A DNA stretch of 30,216 bases from Clostridiaceae bacterium. GTDB taxonomy: Bacteria; Bacillota; Clostridia; Oscillospirales; Acutalibacteraceae. The DNA is taken from positions 1 through 30,216 of the forward strand of contig CAJGCL010000008.1 of NCBI GenBank assembly GCA_904501675.1, read 5' to 3'. Shown one piece after another: positions 8,018-16,697 of the stretch. Positions within the stretch are counted from its first letter, which is position 1; every line of letters starts with the position of its first letter. A program made the translations under genes and the position numbers. The notes beneath the pieces are model-generated. The model worked only from the letters and a program-made list of their open reading frames with translations. It was not told the origin of the DNA and ran no database searches.

Positions 8018-8482
8018 ATGAGTGTGGTTGCCAAGTGGATGAACTGGGAGGAGATTTCACCTTATAAAGATCAACTAATTCAAATGGAGCACACCCTTAT
8101 TAAGAAATATCATTACCCTGAAAGAGATATCCCATTTGAATATTCAATAAACAGTGTGGAGACTTTAGAAACACATCTGGAAAACGGTAATACGTTTTTT
8201 TGGGCTATGGTAGACGACAACGAATTAATAGGCTACTATTGGGCATATATAACGAACTTTTTGGGTAAAAACCGCTGGGTATTGAGGTCGCTGATGATAA
8301 AAGAATCGTATAGCGGCAAAGGTGTGGGAACAACAGCGATAAACGAAGGATTAAAAAAAGCAAAAGAGCTTGGTTGTTATGATTCATCAACAGAATATGT
8401 TCCTTTTAATGAAGCGGCAAAAAAATCTTATGAAAATGCAGGGTATAATATCTCAAGAGTCGAAGTAACAAAGGTTTTATGA
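8018..8482 (+). CDS. GNAT family N-acetyltransferase
   Basis: A 154-residue GNAT-fold acyltransferase. The central acetyl-CoA region reads RSLMIKESYSGKGVGTTAI, where the loop SGKGVGT binds the pyrophosphate, and the C-terminal part has NEAAKKSYENAGY, the usual beta6-beta7 region. The N-terminal half is acidic and has no membrane segment. The ATG at 8018 is preferred, with AAGGAATGG upstream; an ATG at 8006 would add four residues but sits directly on that site. It lies between the PLP-enzyme-like gene and an ATP-grasp gene, whose ATG at 8479 would overlap its stop by four bases. It probably acetylates the amino group of a sugar or of the small molecule made by its neighbours. Substrate not identifiable. 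Confidence 0.85.
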   Translation: MSVVAKWMNWEEISPYKDQLIQMEHTLIKKYHYPERDIPFEYSINSVETLETHLENGNTFFWAMVDDNELIGYYWAYITNFLGKNRWVLRSLMIKESYSGKGVGTTAINEGLKKAKELGCYDSSTEYVPFNEAAKKSYENAGYNISRVEVTKVL

Positions 8483-8508
8483 GCAGGTTTGAGGTAAGGA
8501 GTAAAAAG

Positions 8509-9630
8509 GTGTATAAAATAGCGATAATAGGCTCGGGTATTTTAGCAAAGGTTTTTGCAGAACGAGCAAGAGAATTGAATATAGAATCTCATTGTTTTTC
8601 TTTTAACAGTAATGATGTAGCGTGTAAATATGTTGATTTTTTTCACGAGGTTAATGTCTTTGATGTTGATACAATTACAGAAATATGCAAGAAAAACAAT
8701 GTAAAAGGAGTAATTGCTACTACTGAGTTAACTATTTTTTCTGCAGCAGCAGTTGCAAAAAATCTTGACCTTCATGGTAATAATTTAGATGTTGCTAAAG
8801 AAATTACAAATAAGTATCTGACAAGAAAAAAAGTGGCTGAGCTTGATGGCTTGCATCAACCGAAGTTTTTAACATATATTCAAGGAGACATACCTGAAAT
8901 TGATTTCTTTCCTGCAATCGTTAAACCAATTGCCGCCGGAGGAAAACGAGGTGTGTGTGTTGTTAATAATCGAACTGAATTGGAAACTGCGATAAATGAA
9001 GCCTTGCCATATTCAAAAGTAAAAGGTGTAATGATTGAGGAGTTTCTTGCAGGAGGAAGCGAATATTCTGTTGAAAGCTTATCTTATGAAGGAAAGAACT
9101 ATATTATTCAGGTTACCGAGAAGGATACTTCAGGGCCACCACGTTGTAATGAATTAGGGCATCATCAACCTGCGAAAATAACTCGTGAAATGAGGACACA
9201 CGTTGAGGAAGTAATCTCAAGAGCGCTTACCTGTGCAGGTATCGAAAACGGGCCGTGTCATACAGAAATAAAAATAATTGACGGAAAGATTTATCTGATT
9301 GAAATAAATGGCAGGCCTGGTGGAGACCATATAACACATCCTCTTGTAGAGTTAAGCACGGGTTATCCTATTGTTTCGGGAATAATATGGGCATCGTTAG
9401 GCTTGTTGCAAGATCATTTACCACAGAACCTGAAGGCAATCCCCAGCGGAATTTTTTTTGTTACAGAGGAGACTGCATATTTACAAGAATTGTTTGATAC
9501 TTGCGAACAATATCCGTGGTTATATGAAAAGCACAAAATAAACGAAGGTCCTTCTAAAATAGTCTTTAACGACGAGGAAGGGCTAAACTACTTTATTTAT
9601 CACGGAGAAAAACCAGATATTAATATTTAA
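8509..9630 (+). CDS. ATP-grasp domain ligase
   Basis: A 373-residue ATP-grasp enzyme that should activate a carboxylate as acyl phosphate and join it to an amine. An N-terminal Rossmann-like region (MYKIAIIGSGILAK) precedes the ATP-grasp core: IVKPIAAGGKRG at 137-148 binds ATP, IEEFLAGGSEYSVE at 176-189 is the second strand, and E253, E265 and N267 (IEINGRPGG) are the expected Mg ligands. The GTG at 8509 is favoured because AAGGAG at 8496-8501 sits 7 nt upstream and the sequence then begins directly with the Rossmann strand. An ATG at 8479 overlapping the GNAT stop would add ten residues. Biotin-carboxylase-like ATP-grasp folds of this kind include amino-acid ligases. Its position before a FemAB-like gene suggests amino-acid or peptide attachment in glycan decoration. 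This role is an inference. Confidence 0.85.
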   Translation: MYKIAIIGSGILAKVFAERARELNIESHCFSFNSNDVACKYVDFFHEVNVFDVDTITEICKKNNVKGVIATTELTIFSAAAVAKNLDLHGNNLDVAKEITNKYLTRKKVAELDGLHQPKFLTYIQGDIPEIDFFPAIVKPIAAGGKRGVCVVNNRTELETAINEALPYSKVKGVMIEEFLAGGSEYSVESLSYEGKNYIIQVTEKDTSGPPRCNELGHHQPAKITREMRTHVEEVISRALTCAGIENGPCHTEIKIIDGKIYLIEINGRPGGDHITHPLVELSTGYPIVSGIIWASLGLLQDHLPQNLKAIPSGIFFVTEETAYLQELFDTCEQYPWLYEKHKINEGPSKIVFNDEEGLNYFIYHGEKPDINI

Positions 9631-9642
9631 TGGAGAGTAAGT

Positions 9643-10677
9643 ATGATAACAGTGTGCACATTAACCCAGGCAGAACAGTGGGATTCTATTGTTCGCACCT
9701 TTGTTGATTATGATGTTTATTGGTTAAGTGATTATGTTAAAGCTTTTTATCTTCATGGTGATGGCGAACCGCTTCTCATTTTTTATAATGAGAACGAAGT
9801 AAAAGGTATAAACGTTGTGATGAAGCGTGATATTTCAAAGATCCCTCAGTTTAGCGGAAAAATACCGGAAAATCAGTATTTTGATTTTTCAACACCTTAT
9901 GGATATGGTGGTTGGTTGATTGAAGGAAAAGATAAAAAGAGGCTGTTTTCGGAGTATGAAAAATGGTGTAAGGAAAATAGAATAATCAGCGAATTTGTTC
10001 GTTTTCACCCTGTTGTTGGAAACCATACATTTTCTGAAGAGTACTATGATGTTATTGCTTTAGGACATACTGTTGCAATGAAACTTGATTCTCAGGATGT
10101 TATTTGGGACAACATCTCAAGCAAGAATAGGAATATGATTCGTAAAGCTGAAAAATCAGGTATAGAAATCCGGATGGGAAACAGCGAGGATTTATATAAA
10201 ACCTTTACGGAAATTTACAACAGCACAATGCAAAGGGATAATGCTGCCGATTATTACTATTTTAAACCAGAGTTCTATGATAGTGTTCGTTGTGATTTAG
10301 AAGATAAAGCAAAAATTTTTTATGCGGTTAAGGATTCTCAAATAATTGCAGCATCAATTATAATTTACGCCAATGGTTACTTGAATTATCACCTTTCAGG
10401 CTCGCTTGTTGAATTCAGGAATTTTGCGCCAAGTAATCTCCTTTTGTATAAAGCGGCTCTCTGGGGAAATGAAATAGGTTGCCGGACATTCCATTTAGGT
10501 GGCGGTGTTGGTTCAGGTGAAGATAATTTGTTCAAATTTAAAAGAGCGTTCTACAGAGGTGATGACCTTTGCAGATTTTACATAGGAAAAAAGATTTTCG
10601 ATAATGACAAATATACAGAGCTTGTTGGTATGAGAGAAGAAGTACACAGTAGCTTCTTTCCAAAATACAGAGCATAA
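9643..10677 (+). CDS. FemAB-like GNAT acyl/aminoacyltransferase
   Basis: A 344-residue protein with the tandem-GNAT architecture of the FemAB/BioF2-like acetyltransferase group. The mid-protein motif NISSKNRNMIRKAEKSG at about 157-173 is the typical S-K-x-R-x-x-I-R-K-A signature. The C-terminal domain has NYHLSGS, then FAPSNLLLYKAALWG and the closing LGGGVGSGEDNLFKFKRAF. It has no membrane segment. Known FemAB proteins transfer amino acids from aminoacyl-tRNA to lipid-linked peptidoglycan precursors, while related exopolysaccharide-locus proteins acylate glycans. Here it follows an ATP-grasp ligase by 12 nt, so transfer of an amino acid or other acyl group to a polysaccharide sugar is plausible. 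GGAGAG precedes the ATG. Substrates are not visible in the sequence. Confidence 0.82.
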   Translation: MITVCTLTQAEQWDSIVRTFVDYDVYWLSDYVKAFYLHGDGEPLLIFYNENEVKGINVVMKRDISKIPQFSGKIPENQYFDFSTPYGYGGWLIEGKDKKRLFSEYEKWCKENRIISEFVRFHPVVGNHTFSEEYYDVIALGHTVAMKLDSQDVIWDNISSKNRNMIRKAEKSGIEIRMGNSEDLYKTFTEIYNSTMQRDNAADYYYFKPEFYDSVRCDLEDKAKIFYAVKDSQIIAASIIIYANGYLNYHLSGSLVEFRNFAPSNLLLYKAALWGNEIGCRTFHLGGGVGSGEDNLFKFKRAFYRGDDLCRFYIGKKIFDNDKYTELVGMREEVHSSFFPKYRA

Positions 10678-10692
10678 AAGGATGGTGGTTTT

Positions 10693-11880
10693 TTGGATAT
10701 AGTTATTCTTGCAGACTTTTGTCTTGATTTTGATGGTACGGATAACAGTAGATTTATATATATTGCCAATATGCTTAAAGATAAACACGACGTTGAAATA
10801 TTGACTAGTGATTTTAATCATGGCCGAAAAGAGTATTTCTCATCTGTGCCGGATAACTATCCATATAAAATAACAATGTTACACGAGGGTAAATACAAAA
10901 GAAATGTGTGCTTGTCTCGTTTCGTTGCCCACTATCAATGGAGTAGAAATGTAAAAAAATATTTAGCGGAACGAAAAAAACCAGATATTGTATATTGCGC
11001 AATACCGCCACTTTCAGCTTCATTGGAAATTGCAAAATATTGTGAGAAAAACAAGATTCGTTTTATAGTTGATGTGCAAGATTTGTGGCCTGAAGCTTTT
11101 CAAATGGTTTTTAATATTCCTGTAATAAGTGACGTTGTTTTTTCCCCGTTCAAAGCTATTGCTGATGGTATTTATAAACGTGCAGACGCAATCGTTGCTG
11201 TTTCAGAAACCTATAAAAAGAGGGTATTGTTTAAAAATAAAAAGTGTAAAGATGGCACAGTGGTGTTCCTCGGCACTGAACTTGATTCATTCGATAAAAA
11301 ATCGGGTGGCTTTGAAATTTTAAAAGGAGACAACGAGTTTTGGATTACATACGTTGGTACATTAGGGCACAGTTATAATATTGAGATTGTGATTGACGCA
11401 CTTGAATTGTTACCTGCAGAGCTTAAAGAGAAGATTACCTTCAAGGTGCTGGGTGATGGTCCTTTATTAGAAAAATTTAAGGAGTATGCTAAGGGTTCAG
11501 GCGTGAAGGTGGACTTCATGGGCAAACGAGAATACGGTGAAATGGTAGCCTACCTGAAAAAATCTGATATTGCCGTTAACCCTATTTCAAAAGGCGCAGC
11601 GCAAAGTATTATAAATAAGCACGGCGATTATGCAATGGCAGGGCTGCCTGTAGTAAGCACTCAGGAATCGGAGGAGTACCGAAAGCTTCTTACAGAATAT
11701 AATTGTGGAATTAATTGTTCTGTTGACTCTCCGGAAGAGGTAGCCGATGCTTTGAAGGAATTTATCGAAAATGAAGAAAAGCGAGTTGAAATGGGTAAGA
11801 ACTCACGAAGACTTGGCGAAGAAAAATTTGACAGAAAGCAATCGTATAAAGAGATACTTAAAGTTATTGAGAACATTTAA
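10693..11880 (+). CDS. Glycosyltransferase family 4 (WbuB-like)
   Basis: A 395-residue GT-B fold glycosyltransferase. The N-terminal domain contains IVDVQDLWPEAFQM, typical of the WbuB-like GT4 group, and the C-terminal donor-binding domain starts at WITYVGTLGHSYNIE and includes KHGDYAMAGLPVVST in place of the usual E-x7-E loop. It would act at the inner membrane face, adding a sugar to the lipid-linked repeat unit. The start is a TTG at 10693 with AAAGGATGGTGG just upstream; no ATG fits. It follows the FemAB-like gene by 15 nt. Donor and acceptor cannot be read from the sequence. WbuB-type enzymes often use N-acetyl-fucosamine donors, a hint only. Confidence 0.92.
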   Translation: MDIVILADFCLDFDGTDNSRFIYIANMLKDKHDVEILTSDFNHGRKEYFSSVPDNYPYKITMLHEGKYKRNVCLSRFVAHYQWSRNVKKYLAERKKPDIVYCAIPPLSASLEIAKYCEKNKIRFIVDVQDLWPEAFQMVFNIPVISDVVFSPFKAIADGIYKRADAIVAVSETYKKRVLFKNKKCKDGTVVFLGTELDSFDKKSGGFEILKGDNEFWITYVGTLGHSYNIEIVIDALELLPAELKEKITFKVLGDGPLLEKFKEYAKGSGVKVDFMGKREYGEMVAYLKKSDIAVNPISKGAAQSIINKHGDYAMAGLPVVSTQESEEYRKLLTEYNCGINCSVDSPEEVADALKEFIENEEKRVEMGKNSRRLGEEKFDRKQSYKEILKVIENI

Positions 11881-11910
11881 TTTTTCTTTAGGAAAGAGGA
11901 AAAGGTTTAA

Positions 11911-13053
11911 ATGAAGTTTTTGATTAAATATGGTCTGTTGCCGGTTCTATTCCTTTTAGGCTTCGCAATGTCCAGCGATGCAGTCAGATTTGGTTTTGCA
12001 ATAGACTTATCAGTAGTTATAGTAATAGCCTGTGTGTTCTATTACTTGTTTATGTATAAAAACAGGATACGCGATGGCTTATCATACTGCTGGTGGATTT
12101 ATTTAATGGTTGTGCCCACAATAGCAATGACCTTGCTTGAGGGCGGTAATATGCAGCATATGATTTTGAGTACATGTACACTAATGCTGCCCTTTGCCCT
12201 GGAACCATTTGTACCCGGTAACAACAAGCAAACAATAAGGGGCTTTTATTTAACCTTTATTGTTTCAACAATAGTGCTTTTGATGTATTCCAACTTCGGC
12301 TTTTTAAGAAATTGGAATACTAACTGTATTGCTTACCTTATTTATTTGGGTGTTGCAGGTGCGGCAGTTATTCTTGCAGAGAACAGAAAAAATATTGTTG
12401 TCTGGGTTTGTCTTTTCTATGTATTTATTCAGCTTATGGTAACACAAAGCCGAAATGTTATTTCTGCTTTAGTTATTGTTATTCTCCTTGTTATGTTTAA
12501 AAATATATTCTCAAAAAGAACACCGTATGGAATAATATGCGGAGCAGCAATTCTTTACCCTGTTATTTTCCCGATAATTACAAAACAGATTGCAGGCACA
12601 AGCACATATACTGTTTTAAGGCGAATTCTTGAAAGTGCATTTGAAAAGGATGGTGTTTTCAGCGGAAGAGACAGCCTGTTTCCTCTTGCTGAATTTATAT
12701 TAAAAAAATCTCTGTTTAACAATATTTTTGGCTATGGCAACTCTATGACGAACGTTCTTTCGGTTCATAATGATTATTATATGATTAGGTACGCCTACGG
12801 TATTATCGGCACAATTATTATCGGCGTTTTGCTTGGTGCCTTCTTTAAAAAAGCCTATGTGCTTATACAAAAGGGTGATAATATTACCTTCGGCTGTGTT
12901 GCGGTTCTCATAGGTGTGTTGTACCAACAAGCATCGGAAGGATGGTTTTTAGCCTCTCCTTTGGTTATTTTGATGGCATTTGTTTATATGGCCGTTGTTA
13001 TAAAGCGTTACAGAATGAGTGAAGGGAAGCATTTGAAAAATGAAAATGCATGA
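11911..13053 (+). CDS. Wzy-like polysaccharide polymerase
   Basis: A 380-residue integral membrane protein with about ten to eleven hydrophobic helices, matching the O-antigen ligase/polymerase (Wzy_C) pattern. The central segment VTQSRNVISALVI and the large extracytoplasmic loop before SVHNDYYMIRYAYG, with its HN pair, are family features. It would polymerise flipped repeat units on the outer face of the membrane. A GAAAGAGG-like site lies before the ATG. The 30-nt gap before it is the largest gap I find inside the operon. With the flippase at 21267 it makes the locus a Wzx/Wzy-dependent system. Ligase versus polymerase activity cannot be separated by sequence, but context favours polymerase. 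Confidence 0.85.
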   Translation: MKFLIKYGLLPVLFLLGFAMSSDAVRFGFAIDLSVVIVIACVFYYLFMYKNRIRDGLSYCWWIYLMVVPTIAMTLLEGGNMQHMILSTCTLMLPFALEPFVPGNNKQTIRGFYLTFIVSTIVLLMYSNFGFLRNWNTNCIAYLIYLGVAGAAVILAENRKNIVVWVCLFYVFIQLMVTQSRNVISALVIVILLVMFKNIFSKRTPYGIICGAAILYPVIFPIITKQIAGTSTYTVLRRILESAFEKDGVFSGRDSLFPLAEFILKKSLFNNIFGYGNSMTNVLSVHNDYYMIRYAYGIIGTIIIGVLLGAFFKKAYVLIQKGDNITFGCVAVLIGVLYQQASEGWFLASPLVILMAFVYMAVVIKRYRMSEGKHLKNENA

Positions 13054-13801
13054 AAGAATTTTAATTTGGGTGGACGTGCTTTTTTCCTTCCTTGCTACAT
13101 TTTTTGGTGTTAAGGCAACAATAAAAACGCCCGAGGAAACCGTAGAGGAAATATTAAAGGGCAAATCCCTTATCCGTATGGGCGATGGTGAGTTTGGCAT
13201 TTACAGAAATAAAGATATTCACTATCAAAGGTGGTCCCCCGAATTAAAAGAGTATTTTGAAAAAATAAAAACTGATTTTGAGGAGAAAGGCGAAAATTGC
13301 CCGTATATTCTTGCTGTGCCAAAGAAATTTATGACAGTTAACGGTACAGAACTTGCAAAAAAAAGAGTGTTTGTTTCCAGCTGGTCTCAATCTCGTTATG
13401 ATTTTAAAAAGAATTTTAGGCACGATTTACCTTATGGGGATTCATTTATTTTTGAAAAAGCAAACAAGGAAATTTACAGTAGAATATGGACAAACAAAAA
13501 TTGTCCCGAAAATATAATTTTTATTCATAATAATGAGCAATATGCAGCGTGTTTTGCAGATACGTACAAGAAAAACACAGTTTTTGTGAGATGCCCTTCA
13601 AGGGATTCCTTTGAGGAGCTTTCCTCGCTTGAAGGTGCTATAAGAGAAAAAATCCGTGAAAACGGTTGGAGCAAGGAACAGGTTATGCTCACAATTTCTG
13701 CAGGCCCTGCAGGCAAGGTGCTTGTATATAAGCTTTCGCAAGAGGGCTACCAATGTATAGATGCAGGTCATTGCTGGGATGACCCTTTGGAAGGAATTTA
13801 A
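13040..13801 (+). CDS. GT-D fold glycosyltransferase (DUF1792)
   Basis: A 253-residue protein of the DUF1792/GT-D family, whose founding member is the streptococcal adhesin glycosyltransferase dGT1. The signature is RMGDGEFGIY at 46-55, with D49 and E51 as the metal- and UDP-binding D-x-E. ISAGPAGKVL at 219-228 and DAGHCWD at 241-247 form the C-terminal nucleotide site. A short hydrophobic stretch at about 8-24 may anchor it at the membrane. It overlaps the polymerase gene by 14 nt and is followed one base later by a GT2 gene. Family members transfer hexoses in adhesin or capsule synthesis, so a role in repeat-unit assembly is likely. Confidence 0.88.
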   Translation: MKMHERILIWVDVLFSFLATFFGVKATIKTPEETVEEILKGKSLIRMGDGEFGIYRNKDIHYQRWSPELKEYFEKIKTDFEEKGENCPYILAVPKKFMTVNGTELAKKRVFVSSWSQSRYDFKKNFRHDLPYGDSFIFEKANKEIYSRIWTNKNCPENIIFIHNNEQYAACFADTYKKNTVFVRCPSRDSFEELSSLEGAIREKIRENGWSKEQVMLTISAGPAGKVLVYKLSQEGYQCIDAGHCWDDPLEGI

Positions 13802-13802
13802 A

Positions 13803-14828
13803 ATGAAAAAGGTTAGTGTAATTATTCCGCTGTATAATTCGGAAAAATATATTGAGAAAACACTTAACTCTGTGCTTTCTCAGACATATGAAGATATAGA
13901 GATTATTGTTATAGACGACGGCTCTACTGATAAAGGCGGAGATATTGCAAAAGGCTTTGCTGAAAACGATAGCAGAATTCAATATTTTAAAATAGAAAAT
14001 GGTGGTCCGGGTAATGCTCGTAATGTGGGGATGAGTAAGGCTACAGGAGAGTACATCGGTTTTTGCGATGGTGATGATATTATCCAGCCCGATATGCTTT
14101 CAAAGCTTGTTTTCTACATTGAAAAAGCAGATGCAGATATTGCGCTTTGCGATATTTTCTCTGAAAGAGATAATGCCTGCTTTGGTTTTCCGTGGGAGGA
14201 TGGTAGAGCCTTTTACGGAGAGGAAATACAGCAAAGGCTTATGGCGTCTATGATAGGTAACGAGTCGGATAACTCTACAGCAGCACCGTTGTGGGGTAGC
14301 GTTGTAAGGTGCCTTTTTAAAAAAGATATAATTGAAAAAAATAAGCTTAAGTTACCCACGGAAATTCATTTTGCAGAAGATTTAGTATTTACCTTAAATT
14401 ACTTAAAGCTTTCAAAGGGTGCGGTAATTTGTAATGAGCCGCTTTACTACTATGTGTGTAACGAGAGCTCTATAATGAACTCTTTTTTTGTATATAAAAA
14501 AGATATGTTCAAAGCAAGAAAAGTTCTCGTAGAGTATATAATAGAAGCCATCAAAGATTTACCCTGCTATAAGGAGCTGCGAAAGCGACTTACAGTAACG
14601 GAGCGCTGCTATTATCAAGAGTGTGTAGGCAACGCCTGCAGAAAAGCAGAGGGCAGAACTGAAAAAGACGTTAAATCAGAGCTTAAAGAAATTCTTTTTG
14701 ATGCTGATGTTAAAAAGGCATTTAAAAGCTTTGATGTAAGGGATAAAAAGAGAAGATTATCATATTTAATGATACAAAAAAGAATGGTTGGAGCAATTAT
14801 GCTCTACTATAAAATCAGGTTTAGATAA
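13803..14828 (+). CDS. Glycosyltransferase family 2
   Basis: A 341-residue GT-A fold enzyme. VSVIIPLYNSEKY opens the protein, DDGSTD at 38-43 binds the nucleotide, NGGPGNARNVG at 66-76 and the DxD-like DGDD at 89-92 bind the donor and metal. HFAEDLVF further down holds the likely catalytic acidic pair. The ATG at 13803 is chosen because AAGGA (13791-13795) lies 7 nt upstream and the core strand begins at once. An ATG at 13761 lies inside the preceding gene. The C-terminal third is basic and may associate with the membrane. Sugar specificity unknown. Confidence 0.93.
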   Translation: MKKVSVIIPLYNSEKYIEKTLNSVLSQTYEDIEIIVIDDGSTDKGGDIAKGFAENDSRIQYFKIENGGPGNARNVGMSKATGEYIGFCDGDDIIQPDMLSKLVFYIEKADADIALCDIFSERDNACFGFPWEDGRAFYGEEIQQRLMASMIGNESDNSTAAPLWGSVVRCLFKKDIIEKNKLKLPTEIHFAEDLVFTLNYLKLSKGAVICNEPLYYYVCNESSIMNSFFVYKKDMFKARKVLVEYIIEAIKDLPCYKELRKRLTVTERCYYQECVGNACRKAEGRTEKDVKSELKEILFDADVKKAFKSFDVRDKKRRLSYLMIQKRMVGAIMLYYKIRFR

Positions 14829-14848
14829 TTACTATAAGAGGTGAATGT

Positions 14849-15895
14849 ATGAGCAAAGCGAAGAGAAACATAGGCTACGATTTAATAAGGATTATTGCTA
14901 TATTTATGGTAGTGGCAATTCACTCTCATGTGGCTCCGGTTGCAATAAATCACGGCTCTGTTGAATGGTTTGTTGTTTTGCTTATGCAAACTATCTGTTT
15001 AATTTCAGTACCGCTTTTCTTTATGGTTTCGGGGGCGCTCCTTTTATCGGAGGAAAAGGAGACAAGCGTAAGCGAGCTTTATAAAAGCAGACTTCCCAAG
15101 CAGGCTGTTCCGTTTATTGTGTGGAGCATAATTTATGTGGTGGCAAGAATTCTTATGGGTAAAATTTCGTTAAGCCTTTCTGCATTTACAAGCCTTTTGC
15201 ACGAGCCTGCTTATTATCAGTTTTGGTTTATGTATACTCTTTTGGCAATATATCTTTTGCTACCGATTATTCAAACACTTATAAAGCATTGCGATAAAAA
15301 GAAATTTGAATACATACTTGTTTTGTGGGCTGTTTTTTGTATTGCAGTGCCAATTGTTTCAAGATATGTGCCCGGCTTTAAAATATCAGAGCATGTTGGC
15401 CTTGTGCTTTGCGAAGGGTATATCGGATACTTCTTATTAGGACATTACCTTAGAAAATATAAAAGTGAAATTAAGCCCAAAACAGGTGCTGTATGCTGGC
15501 TTATCGGTGCAATAGGTACATTTACCTTTGCTGCTGTGGAATTTATTACCACAAAAAAGGCGGGTGTAACATATACAGGCTTTGTTTACCAAGCATATTT
15601 AACACCATTTGTTGCACTTTCCTCTTGTGGTGCTTTTGTTACTTTTTCAAACAGAAGGTACGAGCTAAAAGAGAAGGCTCAAGGTGTGGTAGTCGCAATT
15701 TCATCACTTTCAATCGGCGTTTACTATATTCATATGCTTGTGCTTACCGTGCTTGAAAAAATAGGCGTTACAGGAGATAACAATATCCTTGTTCTTGGCG
15801 TGAAAATCATTGCAACATATGTTATTTCGTTAATCGGTGCATTTGTAATTTCAAAAATACCTGTAGTGAGAAAAATCCTTTTAGGAGCAAAATAA
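14849..15895 (+). CDS. Acyltransferase family 3 membrane protein
   Basis: A 348-residue polytopic membrane acyltransferase (OafA/WecH-like). R14 and the candidate catalytic H25 lie in the first helix (YDLIRIIAIF, then VAIHSH), and about ten membrane segments follow. Such proteins pass an acyl group, usually acetyl, across the membrane to a sugar of the repeat unit or polymer. An AAGAGGTG-like site precedes the ATG, 20 nt after the GT2 gene. It is one of three family members in the window and one of two inside the operon, which suggests several acylation sites on the glycan. Confidence 0.9.
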   Translation: MSKAKRNIGYDLIRIIAIFMVVAIHSHVAPVAINHGSVEWFVVLLMQTICLISVPLFFMVSGALLLSEEKETSVSELYKSRLPKQAVPFIVWSIIYVVARILMGKISLSLSAFTSLLHEPAYYQFWFMYTLLAIYLLLPIIQTLIKHCDKKKFEYILVLWAVFCIAVPIVSRYVPGFKISEHVGLVLCEGYIGYFLLGHYLRKYKSEIKPKTGAVCWLIGAIGTFTFAAVEFITTKKAGVTYTGFVYQAYLTPFVALSSCGAFVTFSNRRYELKEKAQGVVVAISSLSIGVYYIHMLVLTVLEKIGVTGDNNILVLGVKIIATYVISLIGAFVISKIPVVRKILLGAK

Positions 15896-15896
15896 A

Positions 15897-16694
15897 ATGA
15901 AAATTCAGCATATTATATCCACTATGAACAGAGATGATTTTTCATTTCTCGAAAAGCTCTGTCTCAAAACTGATGCAGTTGTGGTTAATCAGAATTGCCC
16001 CGAAAAGGAAGAGGCGCTTTTCCTTTCTAACGGCGTTTCTGTAAAAGCAATTTCCACACCCGAAAAAGGTCTTAGTCGAAGCAGAAATAAGCTTTTAGAA
16101 AAAGCAACAGGCGATGTTCTCATTGTTGGCGATGATGACGTTGAATACCTTGAAGGCTACCTTGATATTATTGAGAGCGCTTATGAGAGGTATCCCGATG
16201 CAGATATAATTGTTTTTCGCTTTACTCACGAAAAGGGGAAGGAAACACGGGCACGTTATACACAAGATGTCAGAATGACCATGTTTAACATCAGCAAAGC
16301 TGCATCTGTAGAGATTACCTTTAAAAGAAAGAGCGTTGTTGAAACCGGAATAACGTTTAACAATAAGATTGGTCTTGGTACCGAGTTCCCTACCGGAGAA
16401 GAAAATGCTTTTCTTGCAGATGCTTTAAGGGCAGGACTAAAAATTTATCATGTGCCGAAAACAATTTGTGTGGCTCAGGAGGCAGAAAGAATAACAGATA
16501 CATACGATATTTCTGATTATCTTGTAGATAAGGGTGCAGCTTTTTATTGCATTTATAAAAAAATGTTCCCCTTGTATGCGCTTGCATTTATAGTTTTAAA
16601 GAAAAAATCGATTTTTAAAGAAGTTTCAATTTTCAAAGCCTTTTCGCTTATGTGTAAGGGCAAAAGGAAATACATAGAATCCACAAAGGAGTAA
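15897..16694 (+). CDS. Divergent GT-A glycosyltransferase
   Basis: A 265-residue GT2-like enzyme. It lacks the usual PxYN opening and starts with IQHIISTMNRDD; the ring of donor-binding motifs is still visible as KGLSRSRNKLLEKATGD (57-73) and the metal-binding DDD at 79-81 in IVGDDDVEY. NKIGLGTEFPTGEENAF further on is the likely acceptor/catalytic segment containing a Glu pair. The C-terminal 60 residues are hydrophobic and lysine-rich, probably a membrane association region. It begins one base after the acyltransferase stop, with AGGAG upstream, and ends three bases before another GT2 gene. It is probably a working transferase in repeat-unit assembly; specificity is unknown. Confidence 0.82.
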   Translation: MKIQHIISTMNRDDFSFLEKLCLKTDAVVVNQNCPEKEEALFLSNGVSVKAISTPEKGLSRSRNKLLEKATGDVLIVGDDDVEYLEGYLDIIESAYERYPDADIIVFRFTHEKGKETRARYTQDVRMTMFNISKAASVEITFKRKSVVETGITFNNKIGLGTEFPTGEENAFLADALRAGLKIYHVPKTICVAQEAERITDTYDISDYLVDKGAAFYCIYKKMFPLYALAFIVLKKKSIFKEVSIFKAFSLMCKGKRKYIESTKE

Positions 16695-16697
16695 GCT

